Notes under the pieces: generated by a model | What the model was told of the DNA's origin: nothing | Seen by the model: the letters and a program-made list of their open reading frames with translations, nothing else | The model's database searches: none | Shown here: in pieces, positions 31,018 to 37,546 of the stretch | Layout of the letters: each line of letters opens with the position of its first letter | How positions within the stretch are numbered: the first letter of the stretch is position 1 | Made by a program: the position numbers and the translations under genes | Origin: a virus | DNA length: 45,747 nt | Strand: one strand, 5' to 3' | IMG/VR virus record: IMGVR_UViG_3300047287_000089 | Coordinates: 1-45,747 of that record

Positions 31018-32037
31018 TCAGGAACGAGCAGACTGCAGTTCGATAGCAGCAGCAGGATTCAGGGTGCCACAACCCATGGCAAGACGACCAACAATCACGT
31101 CGCCCTGGTACATGGTACGCACATCAGAACCGGTGGTCTGCACTTGAGGACCAATGGCCTCAACCACACCAGCGGCATCCTTCTGGTAGATCAGACCGCA
31201 GTGGGTGCTGAAGTCACCAGAGTAGTTGTTGTTCTCACCGTTGACAGAAGCAACGTTACCAGCCAGGAAAGGCAGGTTGTTTGAACGCTTGATGCTGATG
31301 CCAGCGATCTCATAGAGACCATCACCAGAGTTCATCGAACCCTGAGTGTTACCGAATTCACGGTACAGGATGTTGGTATCAACCTGGCTGATCAGTGCGT
31401 AGTACTGACGAGGGGACAGCACAGCAACACGACCTTGCTTAGGCAGGTTCTTCTCATCCATGATGGAAGCAGCTTCAAAGAAGGCGTCCACGATGGCCTG
31501 AGCATCGTATTCCTTATTAGCACCAAGTTGAATGATGCTACCGCCGGGCTCAGGACCAGGAGCGGCAGTGATGGGGTGAGCTTCACGAGCAGCCTTCGCA
31601 ATAGTGCGGAAGATTTTCTTGTCGTAAGCTTCAGCCAGAGCGTGACCGATCTTAGCGGCGATCTCAGAACGCAGGCTGTAGTGGGCGAGAGTCTCATCCA
31701 GGTCATAGACAAATGCGCTGGAAACCAGCAGGTCGTCGCAGACGATGGTCTTCTCAGCCACCGGGGGATCGCCAGAACCCAGGATCGGAGTACCGGGTTC
31801 ATGGTACGAAGCCTCCATACGGCCCGTGAAAATGAACTGCATTGCCTTACCGTTCTTCAGGGTACGGCTTTGCACAGTGCCTTTTGCAATCGTTGCCGAT
31901 TCATAGGCTTTGAACATCTCGCCCGAGAACAGGCGAAGATAGGTTTGATACTTGGTATCGTAAGCAGTACCAAGAGCAAGAGGAGTGGCCGACGTATTAT
32001 TTACGCGACCTACAGGAGTAACAAGAGTGTTAGCCAC
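31018..32037 (-). CDS. Major capsid protein (T7 gp10-like)
   Basis: The 339-residue protein has a T7-type start (YQTYLRLFSGEMFKAYESATIAKGTVQSRTLKNGKAMQFIFTGRMEASYHEPGTPI), followed by VCDDLLVSSAFVYDLDETLAHYSLRSEIAAKIGHALAEAYDKKI. The late part has GRVAVLSPRQYYALISQVD and SIKRSNNLPFLAGN. This is the HK97 fold as used in T7 gp10 (345 aa). It is preceded by a long structured leader with a tRNA-like element and followed by two small proteins. No frameshift site for a second 10B-type form is obvious at its end. Confidence 0.97.
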   Translation of the reverse strand: MANTLVTPVGRVNNTSATPLALGTAYDTKYQTYLRLFSGEMFKAYESATIAKGTVQSRTLKNGKAMQFIFTGRMEASYHEPGTPILGSGDPPVAEKTIVCDDLLVSSAFVYDLDETLAHYSLRSEIAAKIGHALAEAYDKKIFRTIAKAAREAHPITAAPGPEPGGSIIQLGANKEYDAQAIVDAFFEAASIMDEKNLPKQGRVAVLSPRQYYALISQVDTNILYREFGNTQGSMNSGDGLYEIAGISIKRSNNLPFLAGNVASVNGENNNYSGDFSTHCGLIYQKDAAGVVEAIGPQVQTTGSDVRTMYQGDVIVGRLAMGCGTLNPAAAIELQSARS

Positions 32038-32068
32038 AATAGTAAAGAGAGAAGTCTGTGTTCGTTTC

Positions 32069-32086
32069 TCTCTAAGCGCTTAGAGA
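32069..32086. repeat. Perfect 18-bp palindrome in the capsid leader
   Basis: TCTCTAAGCGCTTAGAGA at 32069-32086 is fully self-complementary. It lies 32 bases before the capsid ATG (32037). A second hairpin (TGAACA-TG-TGTTCA, 32097-32110) and a third (GTCTG/CAGAC, about 32130-32145) are further upstream. These could shape the capsid mRNA 5' end or be protein-binding sites. Confidence 0.75.
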
Positions 32087-32187
32087 ATCACATGAGTGAA
32101 CATGTGTTCATTAAAGTTGTTTCTTGATGTCTGTCTCTCCAGACCGTCATGACTAAAGGTTGTCTTCCGTAGAAGGCCAATAGTCAA

Positions 32188-32258
32188 TTCTTCCATCGGG
32201 AATCGAACCCGAACTCTTCGGCATGTCGCCTATGTCCTGACCACTAGACTATGGAAGA
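32188..32258 (-). tRNA. tRNA-like element with 5-nt anticodon loop (non-canonical)
   Basis: On the minus strand 71 bases fold as a tRNA: acceptor TCTTCCA/TGGAAGA (7 bp), D-stem GTCT/GGAC around AGTGGTCA, and T-arm TCGGG-TTCGATT-CCCGA. Between D- and T-arms there are 21 bases. They fit A26, stem TAGGC/GCCGA (one A-G mismatch), a loop GACAT of 5 nt instead of 7, and a 5-nt variable region. No anticodon with U33 can be assigned and no CCA is encoded. It could be a decayed tRNA or a tRNA-shaped processing element in the capsid leader. An automatic tRNA call may give a misleading amino acid. Confidence 0.6.
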
Positions 32259-32315
32259 CACCACATTGCTGTGGATTTCAGCCCGATTAGTGTGCGTTAG
32301 CACGCACTGCGGGAA

Positions 32316-32462
32316 CTATTTCTTAGCAGTCTTTGCAGACTGTTTGAACTGTGCCGCAGTAGGAGCACCAGCAGATCCAGGCTTCCTCATCTTCTCACCA
32401 GAACCATTCTTGATGCGAAGACGTTTGGCATGGATGTTTGCATACAAGCCTTGCTTAGCCAT
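32316..32462 (-). CDS. Conserved-type basic small protein (48 aa)
   Basis: The frame begins MAKQGLYANIHAKRLRIKNG and continues with SGEKMRKPGSAGAPTAAQFKQSAKTAKK. I know this pattern (MAKQGLYANI.AKR.RI..GSGEKMRKPG..GAPT...F..SAKTAKK) from many cyanophages, from memory; the function is not established. It is Lys-rich with Gly and Ala. The ATG overlaps the stop of the preceding 57-aa gene (ATGA). Confidence 0.8.
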   Translation of the reverse strand: MAKQGLYANIHAKRLRIKNGSGEKMRKPGSAGAPTAAQFKQSAKTAKK

Positions 32463-32635
32463 CACGGCCACGCAGTACCGCCTGCTTGAACCTTGACACC
32501 CTTCGGGCTCAGTTCAGTCAGGGTTTGCGCTGCCTCACCATAAGCGCTTTGAAACGCTGGGCTGTTAGCAGTAGGAGTAACGTATTGAACTGTGACCGAA
32601 GACACCTTCGGATCAAAAGGATTAGCTCGTGCCAT
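32462..32635 (-). CDS. Small hypothetical protein (57 aa)
   Basis: I choose the ATG at 32635 (MARANPFDPKVSSVTVQYVT), 1 nt after the RlpA-like stop; the frame is open 12 codons further but only shadows that gene. The protein is Ala/Thr/Ser-rich and ends GVKVQAGGTAWP. It lies between RlpA-like protein and the 48-aa gene in the capsid operon. Function is unknown. Confidence 0.7.
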   Translation of the reverse strand: MARANPFDPKVSSVTVQYVTPTANSPAFQSAYGEAAQTLTELSPKGVKVQAGGTAWP

Positions 32636-32636
32636 T

Positions 32637-32939
32637 TTACTTAACTCTTGTAATGGTGACTTGACCAACACCTTGGCTTCTTAATCCAATTGTCTCAGCA
32701 GCAGCACGACTCAGATCGATCTCTCGTCCGTGAACAAAAGGTCCACGATCATTGATACGGACAGTGACGCACTTTTTAGTTGAGGCACTGCAGACTCGAA
32801 CCTTCGTTCCAAAAGGAAGCGACGGGTGTGCAGCAGTCATTGAATTCATGTTGTAGATCTCACCGGAGGCGGTGCGATTTCCGTGATACGGATGGCCATA
32901 CCACGAAGCAAGAGAAGCAAGAGTGAGTGTCAAATAAAG
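32637..32939 (-). CDS. RlpA-like double-psi beta-barrel protein
   Basis: From the ATG at 32939 the protein has 100 residues: a hydrophobic start (MLYLTLTLASLASWYG) and then the RlpA domain. The signature is complete: SWYGHPYHGNRTASGEIYNMNSMTAAHP, LPFGTKVRV, VTVRINDRGPF, GREIDLSRAAAETIGL and GVGQVTITRV. Bacterial RlpA cleaves naked glycan strands as a lytic transglycosylase; the Asp of NDRGP and His of the AAH box are kept. The start might act as a signal. It lies in the structural module, between scaffold and capsid, where no lysis gene is expected. Confidence 0.9.
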   Translation of the reverse strand, partial: LYLTLTLASLASWYGHPYHGNRTASGEIYNMNSMTAAHPSLPFGTKVRVCSASTKKCVTVRINDRGPFVHGREIDLSRAAAETIGLRSQGVGQVTITRVK

Positions 32940-33026
32940 CATTGGTTCATTGCAAGGGACTTTTATATTTCCATCTACTTCTTCCCGATAAGGAAGATTC
33001 CCCACAAATACGCGCAAAATATGGGG

Positions 33027-33044
33027 AGTTATTACCGTTCGGGA
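33027..33044 (-). promoter_or_regulatory. 18-bp motif, candidate late phage promoter (copy 2)
   Basis: Identical to 15901-15918 on the same strand (TCCCGAACGGTAATAACT). It follows the stop of the 15-aa peptide and precedes the RlpA-like gene by about 90 bases. A transcript from here would cover RlpA-like protein, two small proteins, the tRNA-like element and capsid. Confidence 0.55.
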
Positions 33045-33092
33045 TCAGCAGCCTTTCTTGCCGCCGCCGCCTTTACCGCCTTTGCCTTTCAT
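33045..33092 (-). CDS. 15-residue Gly/Lys-rich peptide
   Basis: An ATG 2 nt after the scaffold stop opens a 15-codon frame: MKGKGGKGGGGKKGC, then TGA. Similar Gly/Lys micro-peptides ending in Cys are found in cyanophages near capsid genes (from memory). If real it is very basic with a single terminal Cys. A stretch this repetitive can also arise by chance in GGC/AAA-rich sequence. Confidence 0.5.
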   Translation of the reverse strand: MKGKGGKGGGGKKGC

Positions 33093-33094
33093 GA

Positions 33095-33862
33095 TTAGAA
33101 GTTGAGATCGGACATTTCAAGCTTTGCAGCTACATCTGCACGGTATGCAGGATCGTTATCGTAGCGAGGATCGCTCATCGCTCGGACAAGTTCTGCTTGG
33201 CTACGGAAGCCCTGCTGATTGCTAGGAGCCTTACCAGTCAGCATCTGACCGTCATAGCCCTGAGCCTCTTGGAATCGGAAAGCCAAGGCATTCACAGCGA
33301 AGTAACAGGCAAGAGGATCACCCCTTTCCATCACTGCGTCATACATAGAGATTTCCTGTTCACTCAGAGATTCCTGAGCCCAGCCCATCATCTGTGCATA
33401 CTGCTGCTCACCACCGACAATGCCTTGCAATGTCTGCACATCTTCAGCGGTGATTACCTCACCCTGTGGACCAGACTCTTCAATCTGAGCACGGTACTCA
33501 AGGTACATCTGTGCAAGGTCTGCAGGATCCATCTTCTCCAGAGCCTGGAGGGTCTCTTCGGAATACTCATCCTGTGACTCTTGCCAAAGACGATCAAGGA
33601 AATCAGTGGTGATCTCCTCCTGTTGAGTCTCGTCTTCAACGGGTTGTTCCTCTACTTGCTCAGCATTCCGCTGGGCAGGATCACCCAGTTTCTTTTGCAG
33701 CTCAATGTATGCCTGTTCAAGATCCTCGGCATCTTTGAACTTACCTGCCAACAGCTGTTGCTGTTGTTGTTCAAGAGCCTCACCCACTTGAAGTGAGTCA
33801 AGCTCTTCAGCAGTAAATTCTCCGTCTTGAGCTTCAGTCGGATCAAACGTCAGTGTAGCCAT
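33095..33862 (-). CDS. Scaffold / capsid assembly protein (T7 gp9-like)
   Basis: The 255-residue protein is acidic and Gln/Glu-rich, with helical coiled-coil segments (EALEQQQQQLLAGKFKDAEDLEQAYIELQKKLGD). The phrase KFKDAEDLEQAYIELQKKLG is the mark of podovirus scaffold proteins. The last part (YDGQMLTGKAPSNQQGFRSQAELVRAMSDPRYDNDPAYRADVAAKL) is also common in T7 gp9. Scaffold guides capsid assembly and leaves before DNA fills the head. It lies between portal and capsid as in T7. Confidence 0.93.
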   Translation of the reverse strand: MATLTFDPTEAQDGEFTAEELDSLQVGEALEQQQQQLLAGKFKDAEDLEQAYIELQKKLGDPAQRNAEQVEEQPVEDETQQEEITTDFLDRLWQESQDEYSEETLQALEKMDPADLAQMYLEYRAQIEESGPQGEVITAEDVQTLQGIVGGEQQYAQMMGWAQESLSEQEISMYDAVMERGDPLACYFAVNALAFRFQEAQGYDGQMLTGKAPSNQQGFRSQAELVRAMSDPRYDNDPAYRADVAAKLEMSDLNF

Positions 33863-34061
33863 TAGTAGTGATAACTTTTAAATTGCCGAGTCCAACACGT
33901 TCCACTCGGTTCGGAACTCCAACACTGGGTTTACCAATCTTGGTGCGAGGTGCATATTTGTTGCCAGAGTCATCGAAGAACTCTTTATCTTCAGCCGATA
34001 GCGGGGGCGTTACCGGTTTCGATTTGACCTTGGCTGGGCGGGACGGGGTTGCCTTGTCCAC
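33843..34061 (-). CDS. Small protein between portal and scaffold (72 aa)
   Basis: The frame starts MDKATPSRPAKVKSKPVTPP inside the last 71 bases of the portal gene and overlaps the scaffold start by 20 bases. The part beyond the overlap (DDSGNKYAPRTKIGKPSVGVPNRVERVGLGNLKV) reads as a normal, Lys/Arg-rich protein. A later start cannot be excluded, but there is no good ATG after the overlap. Function is unknown. Confidence 0.6.
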   Translation of the reverse strand: MDKATPSRPAKVKSKPVTPPLSAEDKEFFDDSGNKYAPRTKIGKPSVGVPNRVERVGLGNLKVITTNGYTDV

Positions 34062-35604
34062 TGATCATCTCCATTGCTTGTGGGTTTTTGCTTGGGTCAA
34101 GTAGAGGTGTCTTTGCAAGCTGACCAATCTGCTGTGTAAGCATCATGTCTTTCTGCATGTTCACGTTCTGCATCTGCTCTTGCTGCATTTCATCGCTGCT
34201 CTTAACAAGGTTGAGAACATCAATGCCTTGAGCAGCTGCAAGCCGCTTAATTACCTCATCACTATTGATGTATTTCGCCAGTGCTTCTGGACCCATTGTT
34301 TGAGTAATAGTCTGAAGGAAAGAACCAAGGCTCTCTCGATCCTGACCACGCCCAAGTGCATTCACACCAGCAACGATGGTGGGCTTGACAATATCCTTTG
34401 GAAGACGTGGGATTTGCCCAGTCTTTTGGAAGACATTGAGTTTACGGTTGAGATAAGGAACAAGGAACTCTGTAGTCAGCAGACTGAACAGTCCACCAAG
34501 CTGTTGCTCCAACTCCATCTGAGTCATCCGCACCTCTTCTGCTGTAGTCCGTTCGGACTGACGAACACTGAGGATCAGGAATGCTTCAGACAATCGACGT
34601 TCCAGTTGCTGCATCATTTCAAATGCAGTTCGGAAGTCAGCAGTCTTACCAACCTGAATGACGCCAATGTCATCAGGCCTACCTTGAACGATGGCACCGT
34701 TGCCTGCTTGAGCCAGCGTTTGGGGTTTGGTAGTGCTTGAGGGTGAAACTACGAAGACGACCTTAGCGGCTGCTGCAGAGCCTTCTACGAGTGCCTGAGA
34801 GAGTGCTTCAAGGGACCGTAGGTCACCAATGAATTCTTCTACTCGGCCTCGTCCATACACCTCACCATCAACAGTATTAAAGCGCAGGACTAACCAAGGG
34901 TTTGCTTCAACGGGAGCTTTACCCATTGAACCTGGGATGATCTTGTCTTCATACTCTTGATGCCAGACGAACCTATTGTTGTCACGGCGGATGTGGGTGT
35001 AGATATCAACCTCATCATTACGATCTGCCTCAGTACCGTCAGGACGGTTAGGCAGTATCTGAGGAAGAACCTTTAGTAATAGCTTTTTAGAGATCCGTTC
35101 TTTCGTGACTATTTCAAGCACATTGCCGTTGCCATCTCTTTCAACAACGAAGCGGTTCAAGGGGTACAGCTTAAGCTGTTTCTCTCCCATGAAGATCAAC
35201 GCATTACCTGTCACCACCAAATGCTTCAGTGCTTGGTGTACGACGACACGATCACTAGAGGCAGCGATGGATTCAAGGATAGTGCGCTCAATCTTTGCAA
35301 AGGAAAGATCCAGCTCAGAGCGGACTTCGGGTGGGAAGTCCTGACCCAATGCACTGTCATCTACCTGAAGCTTAAAGAAGCTGGTCTGAGGAGGCAGTAG
35401 AGCCAGCATCAGTTTAGATGCCAGAGTGACTACCCCCTTTGCACCAACGCTTTGCCAAGGAGTTGGTAAATGACGTGCGCCTTTGATCCACTCCTCTTCA
35501 CCACGATTCAGGTAAGGAAGAGTAAGGTCAGCGGCTTGTCTTGCGACGTTTAGAAAGTTGGAACGATCACTTGCTAAATAGTCATACCTTTGTTTGGCAG
35601 ACAT
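33991..35604 (-). CDS. Portal / head-tail connector protein (T7 gp8-like)
   Basis: The 537-residue protein matches T7 gp8 in size (536 aa) and in features: YLASDRSNFLNVARQAADLTLPYL, WQSVGAKGVVTLASKLMLALLPPQTSFFKL, ALKHLVVTGNALIF and RTTAEEVRMTQMELEQQLGGLFSLL. Portals form a dodecamer at the tail vertex through which DNA passes. The end is Gln/Met-rich (MQQEQMQNVNMQKDMM). The start follows the stop of the 355-aa protein with a 2-nt gap. Confidence 0.97.
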   Translation of the reverse strand: MSAKQRYDYLASDRSNFLNVARQAADLTLPYLNRGEEEWIKGARHLPTPWQSVGAKGVVTLASKLMLALLPPQTSFFKLQVDDSALGQDFPPEVRSELDLSFAKIERTILESIAASSDRVVVHQALKHLVVTGNALIFMGEKQLKLYPLNRFVVERDGNGNVLEIVTKERISKKLLLKVLPQILPNRPDGTEADRNDEVDIYTHIRRDNNRFVWHQEYEDKIIPGSMGKAPVEANPWLVLRFNTVDGEVYGRGRVEEFIGDLRSLEALSQALVEGSAAAAKVVFVVSPSSTTKPQTLAQAGNGAIVQGRPDDIGVIQVGKTADFRTAFEMMQQLERRLSEAFLILSVRQSERTTAEEVRMTQMELEQQLGGLFSLLTTEFLVPYLNRKLNVFQKTGQIPRLPKDIVKPTIVAGVNALGRGQDRESLGSFLQTITQTMGPEALAKYINSDEVIKRLAAAQGIDVLNLVKSSDEMQQEQMQNVNMQKDMMLTQQIGQLAKTPLLDPSKNPQAMEMISGQGNPVPPSQGQIETGNAPAIG

Positions 35605-35606
35605 TG

Positions 35607-36674
35607 TTAGATGTTAAGTGCGTTTCCGTATTGCAGTCCCCGACCAAGGAGACCAGTACCACGGCCATAAAGACCAAGTTTTTGAATGCGTGACTTAGCG
35701 CGGCCAAGGCGATTAGCACCAGCTGCACCAGTACCACCACCAGCCATCATTCCAGGACCACCAGTTGTGGTTGCCTCAGGTTGGTTGGTAGTGACAGGAG
35801 TGTCGGTTGTACCAGGCGTGTCAGTACCACCAGTAGTGTCACCACCAGGGGTGTAGCTGTAAGGACTCATCATCTGCATGGGAGACTGGAATGCCTTATT
35901 GGAATTCTTCGGTGAGTAACCACCAGCAGAGTTCACCTGATAGGCACCGCCACGTTGCAGCGGAATTAGACCAGCAGCAGACTGAGCAATGCTTCGGTCA
36001 GTAGGGTTGCTTAGCTGGAAGTTATTGTATGAAGCATTACGGTAGTTGGTAACGGCTTGACCGATCCGCCCGTCACCGTATGTGCTCTTGCCAATCATTT
36101 GATCAAAAGCCCAGCCAGATGGTTGGTTCTTGATGATGTTGTTTACAGCATTAGATCCAAGACCAATCTTGAGCTTTGAGCCCCGGTCTTTCAAACCAGC
36201 ATTCAGCTGATCCAACTGACGCACAGCCTTGTCAGCACCAACATCGAATTGCTTGGTGATCTTCATCAGCTCTTTGTTGCCGATGTTCCCATCCGAGCCA
36301 GCAATGCGTAGCGCTTGCTTAAGACTGTCTGCATCACTCAGCTGCTTTGGCTGAAGTGACGCATTGTATTTATCCATCTCAGCCTGCAGACCTTCACCAA
36401 TGGTGAGGCCAGAGTTCTTCGCATAATCAAAGAACTGCTGAGGGGTTTGACCGGAAGCAATCGCTCGGTTGTAGGACTGAAGCCCTAACCCCTGCTGTGC
36501 TTGTGCCTGCGATTGGTTGAAGGCCGACATGTTTTGCCGAACCTGATCACCAATCGTCCCTCCATAGCCACCAAGGAAGTTGTAAATGTCTAGGTCGCTG
36601 TAGCCAGACTGTTTGGCACGGTTGTACGAACCCATGCCAAAGCCGCCATTGCTGATAAAATCAGATACTGCCAT
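35607..36674 (-). CDS. Gly/Gln-rich probable virion protein (355 aa)
   Basis: Residues 16-50 and 67-100 look like an internal repeat (SYNRAKQSGYSDLDIYNFL and SYNRAIASGQTPQQFFDYA). A segment near 125-145 (GSDGNIGNKELMKITKQFDVGADKA) resembles an EF-hand-like loop with helix. The C-terminal third is Gly, Thr and Pro-rich (GGTDTPGTTDTPVTTNQPE) and ends with an Arg/Gly-rich tail. Proteins with this shape precede the portal in cyanopodoviruses; a virion role is likely but unproven. Confidence 0.7.
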   Translation of the reverse strand: MAVSDFISNGGFGMGSYNRAKQSGYSDLDIYNFLGGYGGTIGDQVRQNMSAFNQSQAQAQQGLGLQSYNRAIASGQTPQQFFDYAKNSGLTIGEGLQAEMDKYNASLQPKQLSDADSLKQALRIAGSDGNIGNKELMKITKQFDVGADKAVRQLDQLNAGLKDRGSKLKIGLGSNAVNNIIKNQPSGWAFDQMIGKSTYGDGRIGQAVTNYRNASYNNFQLSNPTDRSIAQSAAGLIPLQRGGAYQVNSAGGYSPKNSNKAFQSPMQMMSPYSYTPGGDTTGGTDTPGTTDTPVTTNQPEATTTGGPGMMAGGGTGAAGANRLGRAKSRIQKLGLYGRGTGLLGRGLQYGNALNI

Positions 36675-36864
36675 TGTCCTCTTCGGTAAGTCGGTGTTGG
36701 ATCCACTCGACCACAGAACGTTGGCCAGAGCGGTACATTATTTGTGAAATACTTTCACTAGGGTTGGGTGTTGTGGGTGGAAAGTTCTCATCTAATTCAG
36801 CGATGAGTGAGCTGAGCTGAAGACCATGTGTCTCAAGCGTATTGAGGTAGATTGGGGTTTGCAT
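36661..36864 (-). CDS. Small conserved-type protein (67 aa)
   Basis: I use the ATG at 36864 (MQTPIYLNTLETHGLQLSSL), 9 codons inside the longest frame, giving 67 aa. The protein is helical, with ELDENFPPT and IMYRSGQRSVVEWIQHRLTEED. I associate the pattern with cyanophages (from memory). It overlaps the ribonucleotide reductase small subunit by 32 nt and the next gene by 14 nt. Function is unknown. Confidence 0.75.
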   Translation of the reverse strand: MQTPIYLNTLETHGLQLSSLIAELDENFPPTTPNPSESISQIMYRSGQRSVVEWIQHRLTEEDNGSI

Positions 36865-37546
36865 GTTCAAAGAACGCAGGCATCCGAGCACGTTGTGTTT
36901 CGATCAGACCTTCAGCCTTACCTGCATACATCAGGCTGTCGCTTTGATCCAACCAGAACTGTTTGTCCAAGTACTTGTTCTCGGAACGCTTCAGCGGTTG
37001 CATCACCCAGTTAATGGTTGCCTTCCGCAGCTTGTCCAGTGAAGGGCTAACAGTCAGACCAAGCTCACGGCACACCAAGCTATTGGTAGCTACGTGAACC
37101 TGTTCATCACGACTGATGTCAGCACTCACTGTTCGCATTCCAGCGTCACCATTAAAGCGGAAGAACGGGAGTAGTACGAAGAAAATCGCACGCTCGGCAA
37201 CCATCGCCTTGAGGACAGTGTGATCAGGATGCGAGACCCAAGCTTCCCGGAGGCGCATTGCTTCGGCCTCAGCTTTCTCGTCAACGCCGTAAGCGTTTGC
37301 GATGTAGCCGAGAGCCAAGTCGTGGTTTTCTTCGTCCCGGATATTGGACAGCAGTAGGTCGCGTGATAGTTCTGGAACTTCATGAGTCAGAGCATCTTTA
37401 ATAAAGTCCCCAACGGGGAGTTCCATGTGCCGCAGGGCAAGAGCCCGGAAGATGGTTTCTTCCGAGCCCTCCTTGACAGCACCGGCTGTGGTCTGAACAG
37501 GAGACCACTTACGCTTTCGACTAAATAGTTTCTGATAGGGATTCAT
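36833..37546 (-). CDS. Ribonucleotide reductase small subunit-like di-iron protein (NrdB-like)
   Basis: The ATG at 37546 overlaps the alpha-subunit stop (TAATG), giving 237 aa (MNPYQKLFSRKRKWSP). Two ExxH pairs are visible: NIRDEENHDLALGY and SRDEQVHVATN. A further Glu lies in MVAERAIFFVLL and an acidic pair in EGSEETIF, which fits the six-ligand di-iron site of class I beta subunits. It is short (E. coli NrdB 375 aa). I cannot place the radical-bearing Tyr with certainty. It pairs with the large subunit to make dNTPs. Confidence 0.78.
   Translation of the reverse strand: MNPYQKLFSRKRKWSPVQTTAGAVKEGSEETIFRALALRHMELPVGDFIKDALTHEVPELSRDLLLSNIRDEENHDLALGYIANAYGVDEKAEAEAMRLREAWVSHPDHTVLKAMVAERAIFFVLLPFFRFNGDAGMRTVSADISRDEQVHVATNSLVCRELGLTVSPSLDKLRKATINWVMQPLKRSENKYLDKQFWLDQSDSLMYAGKAEGLIETQRARMPAFFEHANPNLPQYA

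Noticed and set aside
31435-32127. 230-codon plus-strand frame across capsid start
   Set aside because: Shadow of the major capsid gene and of the leader with the tRNA-like element.
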